From positions 1-64,000 of the forward strand of contig CAVSEK010000002.1 in assembly GCA_963726975.1 (NCBI GenBank): a stretch of DNA of 64,000 nucleotides, read 5' to 3'. Source of the stretch: CAVSEK01 sp963726975. Its GTDB lineage: Bacteria > Actinomycetota > Actinomycetes > Mycobacteriales > SCTD01. The notes under the pieces are model-generated. The model saw only the letters and a list, made by a program, of their open reading frames with translations. It did no database searches and was not told the origin of the DNA. Below, piece by piece: positions 17,195 through 27,142 of this stretch; the stretch's first letter is position 1; every line of letters starts with the position of its first letter. The position numbers and the translations under genes are program-made.

Positions 17195-17200
17195 TACGAT
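17195..17200 (+). promoter_or_regulatory. lepA -10 element (leaderless)
   Basis: TACGAT ends 5 nt before the lepA GTG at 17206, with no Shine-Dalgarno between them. Confidence 0.5.
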
Positions 17201-17205
17201 GGGGC

Positions 17206-19044
<1,839 letters not shown>

Positions 19045-19065
19045 CCCGGCTGGTAGGCAGGACCG

Positions 19066-21066
19066 GTGACCTCACCGCTGGCCGACCTCGACGCCCTGCT
19101 CGCCCTGCCGCGGGTGTCGGGCCTGGCCCTGAGCCCCGACGGGCGCCGGCTCGTCACCACCGTCGCGACGCTGTCGCCGGACGCGACGAAGCACGTGTCG
19201 GCGCTGTGGGAGGTCGACCCGACCGGCGAGCAGCCGGCCCGGCGGCTCACGCGCAGCCGGGCCGGGGAGTCCGCCCCCGTCTTCGCCGCAGACGGCTCGC
19301 TGCTGTTCGCGTCGAAGCGCCCCGACCCCGACACCGGCGAGGACGACGACGCCGCACCGCCGGCGCTGTGGCTGCTCCCGACCGGCAGCGAGGCCCGTGT
19401 GGTCGCGACCCGCCCCGGCGGGCTGACCGGCACGACGCCGGCGCAGGACGGGCCGCGGCTGGTGGTCCTGTCGGACACCCTGCCGTCCTCCACCGACGGC
19501 GCCGACGACGCGACCCGCGTCGCCCGCCGCCGGGAGCGCAAGGTCGCGGCGGTGCTCCACGAGGGCTACCCCGTGCGCTTCTGGGACAGCGACCTCGGGC
19601 CGGCGCGGCCGCGGCTGCTGGTCGGTGAGCTCGGGGAGGGCAGCGTCGAGTGGCGCGACCTCACGCCGGCTCCGGGCGCCGCGCTGGAGCAGACCTCGCT
19701 GCACGTGTCGCCGGACGGCGGCACGGCGGTGGTCGCCTGGTGGGTCGCGGAGCCCCGCGGCTCCCGGCGCAGCACGCTGGTGGCGGTCGACACCGCGACG
19801 GGCGAGCGGCGCACCCTGTTCGACGACGGCAGCAGCGAGGCCGGCGACCCGCAGGTGTCGCCGGACGGGTCGCAGGTCGCCTTCGTCGTCGAGCGCCGCA
19901 GCAGCCCCGACGAGCCGCCGGACATGCTGCTGCACGTCGTGCCGCTGGCCGGCGGTGAGGCGCGCGAGCTGGCGCCCGGCTGGGACCGGTGGCCCGCCGG
20001 GCCGCGGTGGACCCCGGACGGCACGGCCGTGCTGGTCACCGCCGACGACGAGGGCGCCCGGCCGGTGTTCCGCGTCGACGTCGCGACGGGTCGGGTGACC
20101 CGCCTGACGGGCGACCGCGGGCACTACGGCGACGTGCAGGTGGCCCGGGACGGCTCGGCGCTCTACGCGCTGCGCGACGCCCTGGACGCGGCTCCGGCGC
20201 CCGTGCGGCTCGACCCGCGGACGACCGACCAGCAGCCGCAACGGCTGCGGGGCCCGGCCGACGACGTGCCGCTGCCCGGCACGCTCACCGAGGTGCGCAC
20301 GACGGCCGAGGACGGCACCCCGCTGCGGGCCTGGCTCGCGCTGCCCGCGGGCGACGGCCCGCACCCGCTGCTGCTGTGGGTGCACGGCGGCCCGCTGAGC
20401 TCCTGGAACGGCTGGTCCTGGCGCTGGCAGCCGTGGCGGCTGGTGGCGCAGGGCTACGCGGTGCTGCTGCCCGACCCCGCCCTGTCCACCGGGTACGGCC
20501 GCGACATGGTCCGGCGCGGGTGGGGCCAGTGGGGCGGCACGCCGTACACCGACGTGCTGGCGCTCACCGACGCGGCGCTCGAGCGCGAGGACCTCGACGC
20601 CTCGCGGACGGCCGCCATGGGCGGGTCGTACGGCGGCTACCTCGTCAACTGGGTCGCCGGGCACACCGACCGCTTCCGGGCGATCGTCAGCCACGCCAGC
20701 ATCTGGGACATGACGCAGTTCGCCGGCACGACGGACGTGTCCTACTACTGGGCCCGGGAGATGTCGCCGGAGATGGCCGCGGCGAACAACCCGAGCGCGC
20801 ACGCCGGTGCCATCACGACGCCGATGCTCGTCGTGCACGGCGACGAGGACGACCGGGTGCCGGTCGGCGAGGGCCTGCGGCTGTGGTGGGACCTCGTGTC
20901 GCGCGCCGAGGGGCCGGACCTGCCGCACCGCTTCCTGCTCTTCCCCGACGAGGACCACTGGGTGCTGGCGCCGCAGAACGCCAAGACCTGGTACGAGACG
21001 GTCGAGGCGTTCCTCGCCTGGCACGTGCTCGGGCACGAGTGGGTCGCTCCCGACGTGCTGCGCTAG
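19066..21066 (+). CDS. S9-family prolyl oligopeptidase / acylaminoacyl peptidase
   Basis: 666 aa. The N-terminal 370 residues are a TolB/WD40-like propeller (repeated SPDG motifs such as LALSPDGRRLV, VSPDGGTAVV and VSPDGSQVAFV). The C-terminal alpha/beta hydrolase domain has the triad: Ser 521 in GGSYGGYLVNW, Asp about 595 in HGDEDDRVP and His about 631 in DEDHWV. Expected to release amino acids or cut short peptides; no signal peptide, so cytoplasmic. GTG 19066 follows a TAGGCA box by 6 nt. It is convergent with the PIG-L gene across a shared hairpin. Confidence 0.94.
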   Translation: MTSPLADLDALLALPRVSGLALSPDGRRLVTTVATLSPDATKHVSALWEVDPTGEQPARRLTRSRAGESAPVFAADGSLLFASKRPDPDTGEDDDAAPPALWLLPTGSEARVVATRPGGLTGTTPAQDGPRLVVLSDTLPSSTDGADDATRVARRRERKVAAVLHEGYPVRFWDSDLGPARPRLLVGELGEGSVEWRDLTPAPGAALEQTSLHVSPDGGTAVVAWWVAEPRGSRRSTLVAVDTATGERRTLFDDGSSEAGDPQVSPDGSQVAFVVERRSSPDEPPDMLLHVVPLAGGEARELAPGWDRWPAGPRWTPDGTAVLVTADDEGARPVFRVDVATGRVTRLTGDRGHYGDVQVARDGSALYALRDALDAAPAPVRLDPRTTDQQPQRLRGPADDVPLPGTLTEVRTTAEDGTPLRAWLALPAGDGPHPLLLWVHGGPLSSWNGWSWRWQPWRLVAQGYAVLLPDPALSTGYGRDMVRRGWGQWGGTPYTDVLALTDAALEREDLDASRTAAMGGSYGGYLVNWVAGHTDRFRAIVSHASIWDMTQFAGTTDVSYYWAREMSPEMAAANNPSAHAGAITTPMLVVHGDEDDRVPVGEGLRLWWDLVSRAEGPDLPHRFLLFPDEDHWVLAPQNAKTWYETVEAFLAWHVLGHEWVAPDVLR

Positions 21067-21071
21067 CAGGA

Positions 21072-21098
21072 CCTACCGGGTGTCGAGCACCCGGTAGG
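21072..21098. terminator. Bidirectional terminator, S9 peptidase / PIG-L
   Basis: A perfect 11-bp stem (21072-21082 with 21088-21098) and 5-nt loop sits between the convergent genes and overlaps the stop codon and last codons of the PIG-L gene. Confidence 0.75.
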
Positions 21099-21780
21099 CC
21101 TCGGCCAGGCGGCCCTCGGGCAGGCCGTGCTCGACCGCCGTGCGCCCGAGGTGGTCGCGCAGCTCGGCCTCGACGGAGCGGTCGAGCATCGGCGTCTGGC
21201 TGTCGTGCGCCGAGCACGCCCGGACCTTGGCCGCGAAGGCGTCGGTGACGTCCACCGCCGTGTCGTCGCCCGGACCGCCGAACAGCCACACCTGCGGCAC
21301 CTCCCACGGCTCGAGGTCGAGCTCCTCGGGCGGGAAGGCGAACGCGTTGCGCGCGTCGGGGTAGACGGCGGCGAGCACCGCGGCGCCGGTCGCCAGGTGG
21401 TCCGGGTGGTAGAGGTAGACGAAGCGGTAGTTGCGCTCGGGGGAGTGGGTGACGACCGCCTCGGGCCGCAGCTCGCGCACCAGCCGGGCGAGCTCGCGGC
21501 GCAGGTCGCGGTCGACCGTCACCCAGCCGTCGGGCCGGCCGAGGAAGCGCACGTCGGTCACGCCGAGGGCGGCCGCGGCCGCGCGCTGCTCGTCGCGGCG
21601 GATGCCCGGGACGTCCTCGCGCGGGACGGCGGCGTCGAAGCCGCCGCTGTCGCCGTCGGTGACGCAGACGACGGTGACGGCGCAGCCGGCAGCGGTCCAG
21701 GTGGCGATCAGCCCGCCGGCGCCGAAGTCGGCGTCGTCCGGGTGCGCGCCGACGAACAGGGCACGGGTCGGGGTGCTCAC
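21073..21780 (-). CDS. PIG-L family deacetylase
   Basis: 235 aa. The LmbE/PIG-L zinc hydrolase signature is at the N-terminus: ALFVGAHPDDADFGAGG, with His 13 and the Asp pair 15-16 as metal and catalytic residues. A later YHPDHLATG supplies the remaining His ligand. Members remove acetyl from GlcNAc-containing substrates, including MshB and Mca of mycothiol metabolism, but the canonical AHPDDE reads AHPDDAD, so I do not assign a specific one. GTG start at 21780 abuts the upstream histidine phosphatase gene (9 nt), so the two probably share a transcript. Confidence 0.9.
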   Translation of the reverse strand: MSTPTRALFVGAHPDDADFGAGGLIATWTAAGCAVTVVCVTDGDSGGFDAAVPREDVPGIRRDEQRAAAAALGVTDVRFLGRPDGWVTVDRDLRRELARLVRELRPEAVVTHSPERNYRFVYLYHPDHLATGAAVLAAVYPDARNAFAFPPEELDLEPWEVPQVWLFGGPGDDTAVDVTDAFAAKVRACSAHDSQTPMLDRSVEAELRDHLGRTAVEHGLPEGRLAEAYRVLDTR

Positions 21781-21789
21781 GAGCGCCCC

Positions 21790-22395
21790 CTACCCGCGCA
21801 GCAGGTCCTTCACGTGCCCGGTCTCGTTGAGGCTGACGACGCCGCGGCGGCCGTCGCGCGACACCGCCACCCGCTGCAGGGAGCAGTAGGCGGGGGCGTA
21901 CCACAGGGCGCGCGACTGGCCGAGGACGTCGCCGACGTACGCGTTGCACGCGCCGGCGTGCGTGAAGAGCACGGCGCGCCCGCCGGGGTGCCGGGCGGCG
22001 ACCGCCTCCACCGCGGCCACCACCCGCGACCGGAAGGCGACCGGGTCGACCCCGGCGCTGTAGAGGTCGCCGCGGGCCAGGGCGTGCCAGCGCGGGTCGC
22101 CCGCGGCGCGCAGCTCCTCCACCGGGACGTACGACGCGTCGGCGCTGTCGAACTCCGCGATCCCCGGCTCCACGACCGGCTCGAGGCCGAGCGCCGCCGC
22201 GAGCGGGGCCGCGGTCTGCCGGGCCCGGGCCGCGGGGGAGGTGTAGAGCGCGTCGACCGCGTCGCCGGCGAGCGCCTGCACGACGCGGCGCGCCTGCTCC
22301 TGCCCGAGCGGCGCCAGACCCGGGTCGGCGGGCCCTCCACCGGGCACCGCGTCGACACGCACCGGGAGGGCGTGCCGGACCAGGACGACCTCCAC
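21790..22395 (-). CDS. Histidine phosphatase family protein
   Basis: About 201 aa. Phosphoglycerate-mutase-like fold with the N-terminal catalytic VEVVLVRHALPVRVD (Arg-His pair), LYTSPAARARQTAAPLA and the second histidine in VLFTHAGACNAYVGD. GTG 22395 lies 2 nt after the ABC permease stop, suggesting translational coupling, and avoids a spurious upstream extension. The substrate is unknown; relatives hydrolyse phosphorylated sugars or nucleotides. Confidence 0.9.
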   Translation of the reverse strand: MEVVLVRHALPVRVDAVPGGGPADPGLAPLGQEQARRVVQALAGDAVDALYTSPAARARQTAAPLAAALGLEPVVEPGIAEFDSADASYVPVEELRAAGDPRWHALARGDLYSAGVDPVAFRSRVVAAVEAVAARHPGGRAVLFTHAGACNAYVGDVLGQSRALWYAPAYCSLQRVAVSRDGRRGVVSLNETGHVKDLLRG

Positions 22396-22397
22396 CG

Positions 22398-23207
22398 TCA
22401 GGAGACCGTGCGGTAGCGGCGGACGGCCAGGACGCTGAACACGACGGTGATGCCGACGATCCAGGCGAGGCTCGTGAGCAGCGGCGCCTGCAGCGGCAGC
22501 CCGTCGTTGAGCAGCGCGCGCACCGCGTCGACCGTCGGTGTCACCGGCGTGCACTGCGCGAAGGCCCGCAGCCAGCCGGGCATGGTGTCGAGGGGGACGA
22601 ACGCGGAGCTGGCGAAGGTGAGCGGGAACAGCCAGACGAACCCGGCGAGGTTGGCGGCCTCGACGTTCGGCACCGACAGGCCGATGAAGGCCTGGATCCA
22701 CGAGAAGGCGAACCCGAACAGCGACGTGAGCCCGATCGCGGCGACGAGCCCGAGGAACGACGCGGGGCGCAGCCCGACCGCCAGGCCGACCGCGGTCATG
22801 ACGAGCACCACCAGGACGATGCGGGCGAGGTCGCCGAGGGTACGGCCGGCGAGCACCGCCGAGCGGGCCATCGGCAGCGAGCGGAAGCGGTCGACGATCC
22901 CCTTGGACAGGTCGGTCGCCAGGCCCACCGCGCTGCTCGTGGAGGCGAAGGCCGTGGTCTGCACGAAGATGCCGGCCATGAGGAAGTTGACGTACGACAG
23001 GCCGGGCGTGGCGATGGCGCCGCCGAACACGTAGCGGAACAGCAGCACGAAGATGACCGGCTGCACGGTGCTGAAGAACAGCAGCTCCGGCTGGCGGGTC
23101 GTGTGCTGCAGGTTGCGCCCGGTGAGCACCAGCGCGTCGTGGACGGCCCAGCGCAGCCCGCCGGCCGCGGGCGCGTCCAGGGCCCGCGGGTCGGTCGTGG
23201 TGGTCAT
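22398..23207 (-). CDS. ABC-2 type exporter permease (DrrB-like)
   Basis: 269 aa with about six membrane helices. The features of DrrB-type permeases are present: LTGRNLQHTTRQPELLFFST, the PVIFVLLFRYVFGGA helix, SKGIVDRFRSLPMARSAVL and the FASSAFVPLDTMPGWLRAFA motif near the end. It pairs with the ATPase directly upstream (ATGA overlap at 23204-23207) to make a drug or lipid exporter. The substrate is not predictable. Confidence 0.93.
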   Translation of the reverse strand: MTTTTDPRALDAPAAGGLRWAVHDALVLTGRNLQHTTRQPELLFFSTVQPVIFVLLFRYVFGGAIATPGLSYVNFLMAGIFVQTTAFASTSSAVGLATDLSKGIVDRFRSLPMARSAVLAGRTLGDLARIVLVVLVMTAVGLAVGLRPASFLGLVAAIGLTSLFGFAFSWIQAFIGLSVPNVEAANLAGFVWLFPLTFASSAFVPLDTMPGWLRAFAQCTPVTPTVDAVRALLNDGLPLQAPLLTSLAWIVGITVVFSVLAVRRYRTVS

Positions 23208-24166
23208 GCGCCCTCCTCGTCCTCGGCGGCCTGCTCGGCCGCGTGGCCGGTCAGGGTCAGGAACACGTCGTCGAGGGTCGGCCGGCGCAGCGCCAGCTCG
23301 CTCACCTCGACCCCCGCCTCCTGGAGCGCCGTGGCGGCGGCGGTCACCAGCGACACGCCGGCGGTCGCGGGGATGCTCAGCTCGTCGCCGTCGCCCACGC
23401 GCTGCGGCTCCCCGAGCGCCGACAGCGCCTGCGCGGCCCGGGCGACGTCGCCGGCCGCGGCCGGGCGCACCACGACGACGCTCCCGCCGACCTGGTCCTT
23501 GAGCTCGTCGCTCGTGCCCTCCGCGATGACCCGACCGGTGTCGATCACCGCGATGCGGTCGGCGAGGCGGTCGGCCTCCTCGAGGTACTGCGTCGTGAGC
23601 AGCAGCGTGGTGCCGTCGCGCACCAGCCCCTCGATGACCTCCCACAACCGCAGGCGGCTGCGCGGGTCGAGGCCGGTGGTGGGCTCGTCGAGGAAGAGCA
23701 CCCGCGGCCGGTTGACCAGCGACGCGGCGAGGTCCAGCCGCCGCCGCATGCCGCCGGAGTAGCCGCCGACGACGCGGTCGGCGGCGTCGGTGAGCTCGAA
23801 GCGCTCGAGCAGCTCGTCGGCGCGACGGGCCACCTCCCGGCGGGGCAGGTGGTAGAGCCGACCGACCAGCGTGAGGTTCTCCCGCCCGGTGAGCAGCTCG
23901 TCGACCGCGGCGTACTGCCCGGCCACGCCGATGACGCGGCGCAGCTGCCCGGGATCGCGCAGCACGTCGATGCCGAGGACGGTGGCGCGGCCGCTGTCGG
24001 GCCGCAGCAGCGTCGTGAGCACGCGCACCGTCGTCGTCTTGCCCGCCCCGTTGGGCCCGAGCACGCCGAGCACGCTGCCCTCCGGGACCGTCAGGGACAC
24101 GCCGTCGAGCGCCCGCGTGGACCCGTACGTCTTGACCAGGTCCTCGACGACCACCGCGTCCGCCAC
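23204..24166 (-). CDS. ABC exporter ATP-binding protein (DrrA-like)
   Basis: About 320 aa. Walker A GPNGAGKTTT, Q-loop region, ABC signature YSGGMRRRLDLA, Walker B VLFLDEPTTGLD, and H-loop TTQYLEEADRLADR. The extra C-terminal domain after residue 220 is typical of DrrA / daunorubicin-resistance ATPases. Start GTG 24166 is chosen for its GGAGG Shine-Dalgarno at 24177-24173; the frame is open for nine more codons upstream. Divergent from hemW with overlapping -10 candidates. Confidence 0.94.
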   Translation of the reverse strand: MADAVVVEDLVKTYGSTRALDGVSLTVPEGSVLGVLGPNGAGKTTTVRVLTTLLRPDSGRATVLGIDVLRDPGQLRRVIGVAGQYAAVDELLTGRENLTLVGRLYHLPRREVARRADELLERFELTDAADRVVGGYSGGMRRRLDLAASLVNRPRVLFLDEPTTGLDPRSRLRLWEVIEGLVRDGTTLLLTTQYLEEADRLADRIAVIDTGRVIAEGTSDELKDQVGGSVVVVRPAAAGDVARAAQALSALGEPQRVGDGDELSIPATAGVSLVTAAATALQEAGVEVSELALRRPTLDDVFLTLTGHAAEQAAEDEEGA

Positions 24167-24214
24167 CCGCCACCTCCGCTCGTGCCGCACCACCGACGAC
24201 CCCGGGCGACCACC

Positions 24215-24221
24215 GATACTG
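24215..24221. promoter_or_regulatory. Overlapping divergent -10 candidates (DrrA-like / hemW)
   Basis: On the plus strand GATACT (24215-24220) ends 5 nt before the hemW GTG. On the minus strand CAGTAT (24221-24216) would start the ABC transcript near 24209, upstream of its Shine-Dalgarno. The two hexamers are offset by a single base. Confidence 0.4.
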
Positions 24222-24225
24222 GGAC

Positions 24226-25398
24226 GTGCCCACCAGCCTGCCCGACGGGGAGCCCGTGCCGCCGGGCGGCGCGCTGCCCGAGGGGGTACGGGTCGGCCGG
24301 CCCTTCGGGCTGTACGTGCACGTGCCGTTCTGCGCGTCCCGGTGCGGCTACTGCGACTTCAACACCTACACCGGGCTCGGCGAGCTGCGCAGCACCTGGG
24401 CGCAGACGGCGGTGGCGGAGGTGCGCCTCGCCCGGCAGGTGCTCGGTCCGGTCCCCGTGGACACGGTCTTCGTGGGGGGCGGCACGCCGACGCTGCTGCC
24501 GGCGCAGGACCTCGTACGGGTGCTGCGCGAGGTCGACGACTGCTTCGGGCTGGAGCCGGGCGCGGAGGTGACCACGGAGGCCAACCCCGACTCGGTGGAC
24601 CCCGGCTCGCTGGCGGAGCTCCGCGAGGGCGGCTTCACCCGCGTCTCCTTCGGCATGCAGTCGGCGGTGAGCCGGGTGCTGCAGGTGCTCGACCGCACGC
24701 ACACCCCGGGGCGGCCCCAGCAGGCCGTGCGGGAGGCCGTCGCCGCCGGGTTCGAGCAGGTGTCGCTCGACCTCATCTACGGCACGCCGGGGGAGAGCGA
24801 CGACGACTGGCGGCGCTCGCTGGACGCGGCGCGCGCGGCCGGGCCGACGCACGTGTCGGCGTACGCGCTCATCGTCGAGGACGGCACGGCGCTGGGCCGC
24901 GACGTGGCCCGGGGGGCGCTGCCGGCCCCCGACGACGACGTGCTCGCCGACCGCTACCTGCTCGCCGAGCAGGCCCTGGGCGACCTCGGCTGGTACGAGG
25001 TCAGCAACTGGGGCGAGCCGTGCCGGCACAACCTGGGCTACTGGCGCGGCGGCGACTGGTGGGGGATCGGCCCGGGCGCCCACAGCCACGTCGGGGGCGT
25101 GCGCTGGTGGAACGTCAAGCACCCGGCGGCCTGGACCGCTGCGCTCGCGCAGGGCTCGCCCGGCGCCGGGCGCGAGGTGCTCGACGACGAGGACCGGCGC
25201 GTCGAGCGGGTGCTGCTCGAGGTGCGGCTGCGCGAGGGGCTGCCGCTGGCCGTGCTGCGGCCCGCTGGTCTGCGGGCCGCGGCCGCGCACGTCGCCGGCG
25301 GCCTGCTCGAGCCGGGGCCGTACGCGGCCGGCCGGGCCGTGCTGACCCTGCGAGGGCGGCTGCTCGCCGACGCCGTGGTGCGCGACCTCGTCGACTGA
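24226..25398 (+). CDS. hemW: Radical SAM heme chaperone HemW
   Basis: 390 aa. HemW inserts heme into respiratory proteins. It shows the radical SAM motif FCASRCGYCDFNTYTG (CxxxCxxC plus the extra Cys-region typical of HemN/HemW), VFVGGGTPTLLPAQ, EANPDSVDP, RVSFGMQSAV and GIGPGAHSHV. Length and N-terminus fit HemW better than the oxygen-independent coproporphyrinogen oxidase HemN. GTG 24226 is probably leaderless. Placed between lepA and hrcA as in other actinobacteria. Confidence 0.94.
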   Translation: MPTSLPDGEPVPPGGALPEGVRVGRPFGLYVHVPFCASRCGYCDFNTYTGLGELRSTWAQTAVAEVRLARQVLGPVPVDTVFVGGGTPTLLPAQDLVRVLREVDDCFGLEPGAEVTTEANPDSVDPGSLAELREGGFTRVSFGMQSAVSRVLQVLDRTHTPGRPQQAVREAVAAGFEQVSLDLIYGTPGESDDDWRRSLDAARAAGPTHVSAYALIVEDGTALGRDVARGALPAPDDDVLADRYLLAEQALGDLGWYEVSNWGEPCRHNLGYWRGGDWWGIGPGAHSHVGGVRWWNVKHPAAWTAALAQGSPGAGREVLDDEDRRVERVLLEVRLREGLPLAVLRPAGLRAAAAHVAGGLLEPGPYAAGRAVLTLRGRLLADAVVRDLVD

Positions 25399-25406
25399 GG
25401 TCGCGC
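25380..25406 (+). terminator. Terminator overlapping the hemW stop
   Basis: A perfect 10-bp stem (25380-25389 with 25397-25406) has a 7-nt loop. The hemW TGA lies across the loop/stem boundary. Confidence 0.55.
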
Positions 25407-25462
25407 CCGTCGGGTGACCGAGGGCACACGCGTCGGGAGCGCCGCGGAGCGCCGCGGGGCCG

Positions 25463-25617
25463 TAGGTTGGACCCCTCGACGGGCACCGGTCCGTCACCTC
25501 CCGCGGGCGAGCCGCCCGTGAGGTCGCTCGCGCACCGCGCTCCCCCTGCTGCACGCCCGGTCAGGCCCTCGCGCTCCACGTCGTCGCGCGACCCCTGATC
25601 GTTGACGGAGCACCCCT
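25463..25617 (+). promoter_or_regulatory. Promoter and long 5' leader of the DEAD-box helicase gene
   Basis: A TAGGTT -10 candidate at 25463-25468 would start a leader of about 140 nt. It contains a two-part hairpin at 25496-25524 (ACCTC with GAGGT, and CGGGCG with CGCCCG). The rest of this intergenic stretch shows no gene. RNA helicase genes often carry structured cold-responsive leaders; here that is inference. Confidence 0.4.
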
Positions 25618-27090
25618 GTGCCTTCTGCACCCTCCCCCTTCCCGCCCTCCCGCACCTCCTCGCGCCCCGGGCCCCGCTCCGGGCGGCCCTCGGGCCGGTC
25701 CCGCTCCGGCGGCCGCGCCCCGTCGTCCGCGCCGGTCCGCAACGAGCTCGAGCTCGCGCTCGACACCGCCGCCGAGGTCCCCGTGCCCGACCCGGTGCCG
25801 ACCTTCAGCGCGCTGGGCCTGCCCGACGCGCTGGTCACCGCGCTGGCCCGCCGCGGCATGGAGGCGCCCTTCGCCATCCAGGTGCGCGCCCTCCCGGACG
25901 CCCTGGCCGGTCGTGACGTGCTCGGCCGCGGCCAGACCGGGTCGGGCAAGACGCTGGCCTTCGGCCTGCCGCTGCTGGCCCGGCTCGCCGGTGGTCAGCG
26001 CGCCCCCCGCACGCCGCGCGGCCTGGTCCTCGTGCCGACCCGCGAGCTGGCCCAGCAGGTCGCCGACGCCCTCGCGCCGCTCGGGCAGGCGCTCGACGTC
26101 AAGGTGACCACCGTCTACGGCGGTGCCTCCATGGGCCGCCAGATCGACCAGCTCCGGCGGGGGATCGACCTCGTCGTCGCGACGCCGGGCCGGCTCACCG
26201 ACCTCGTCGAGCAGCGCGAGTGCGACCTGTCCCAGGTCGAGATCACCGTGCTCGACGAGGCGGACCACATGGCCGACCTGGGCTTCCTGCCCGCGGTCAC
26301 GGCGCTGCTCGACCTCACGCCGGGCACCGCGCAGCGGCTGCTCTTCTCCGCGACGCTCGACCGCGGCGTCGACCGGCTGGTCCGCACCTACCTCACCGAC
26401 CCGGCGCTGCACGCGGTCGCGTCCTCGGTGTCGCCGGTCGACGCCATGGACCACAAGGTCTTCGCGGTCGCGCACGGGGCCAAGACCGACATCGCGGCCG
26501 AGATCGCGGCCCGGCCGGCCCGCACCCTGTTCTTCGTGCGGACCAAGCACGGCGCCGACCGGCTCGCGACGCAGCTGCGCACCAAGGGCGTCGACGCGGC
26601 GGCCATCCACGGCGACCTGACGCAGGGCGCGCGCCGCAAGGCGCTCGAGGACTTCAGCACCGGGCACGCCCGCGTGCTCGTCGCGACCGACGTCGCCGCC
26701 CGCGGCATCCACGTCGACGACGTCGACCTCGTCGTGCACTACGACCCGCCGGCCGACCACAAGGACTACCTGCACCGCTCCGGCCGCACGGCCCGGGCCG
26801 GCAACCGCGGCACCGTCGTCTCGCTGGTGGCCTCCGACCAGGTCCGCGACCACCAGCGGCTGCGTGAGCGCGCGGGCGTCGAGGCCAGCGCCGTCGCCGT
26901 CGTGCCCGGTCACCCCGCCGTCCGCGAGGTGGCGGAGTCCGGCGAGCCGGTCGTCGTGCAGCCCCGCGCCGCCCGGGCCCCGTCCTCCGGCCGGCCGCGC
27001 CGACCGTACGGCTCGGCCCGCCCGGCGGGCTCCGGCCGGCCGCACCCGGCGCAGGGCCGGCCCTCGACGGGGGTCCGCCGCAGCGCCTGA
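25618..27090 (+). CDS. DEAD-box ATP-dependent RNA helicase
   Basis: 490 aa. A basic Ser/Pro/Arg-rich N-terminus of about 40 residues precedes the helicase core: GQTGSGKT (motif I), PTRELA (Ia), VLDEADHMADLGF (II), SAT (III), ATDVAARGIHV (V) and HRSGRTARAG (VI). The C-terminal tail is a low-complexity Arg/Gly/Pro/Ser RNA-binding region. RhlE/CshA-like; roles include ribosome assembly or mRNA decay. Start GTG 25618 has GACGGAG 7 nt upstream; a shorter product starting nearer the core is possible. Confidence 0.93.
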   Translation: MPSAPSPFPPSRTSSRPGPRSGRPSGRSRSGGRAPSSAPVRNELELALDTAAEVPVPDPVPTFSALGLPDALVTALARRGMEAPFAIQVRALPDALAGRDVLGRGQTGSGKTLAFGLPLLARLAGGQRAPRTPRGLVLVPTRELAQQVADALAPLGQALDVKVTTVYGGASMGRQIDQLRRGIDLVVATPGRLTDLVEQRECDLSQVEITVLDEADHMADLGFLPAVTALLDLTPGTAQRLLFSATLDRGVDRLVRTYLTDPALHAVASSVSPVDAMDHKVFAVAHGAKTDIAAEIAARPARTLFFVRTKHGADRLATQLRTKGVDAAAIHGDLTQGARRKALEDFSTGHARVLVATDVAARGIHVDDVDLVVHYDPPADHKDYLHRSGRTARAGNRGTVVSLVASDQVRDHQRLRERAGVEASAVAVVPGHPAVREVAESGEPVVVQPRAARAPSSGRPRRPYGSARPAGSGRPHPAQGRPSTGVRRSA

Positions 27091-27099
27091 GCCCGACCG

Positions 27100-27135
27100 G
27101 CGACCGGCGGGGCACCGAGGTGCCCCGCCGGTCGC
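27100..27135. terminator. Bidirectional terminator, helicase / ScyD-like gene
   Basis: A 36-nt inverted repeat with 17 complementary bases per arm (27100-27116 with 27119-27135) lies between two convergent genes. In practice about 15 bp would pair around a 6-nt loop. Confidence 0.85.
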
Positions 27136-27142
27136 CGCTGCG

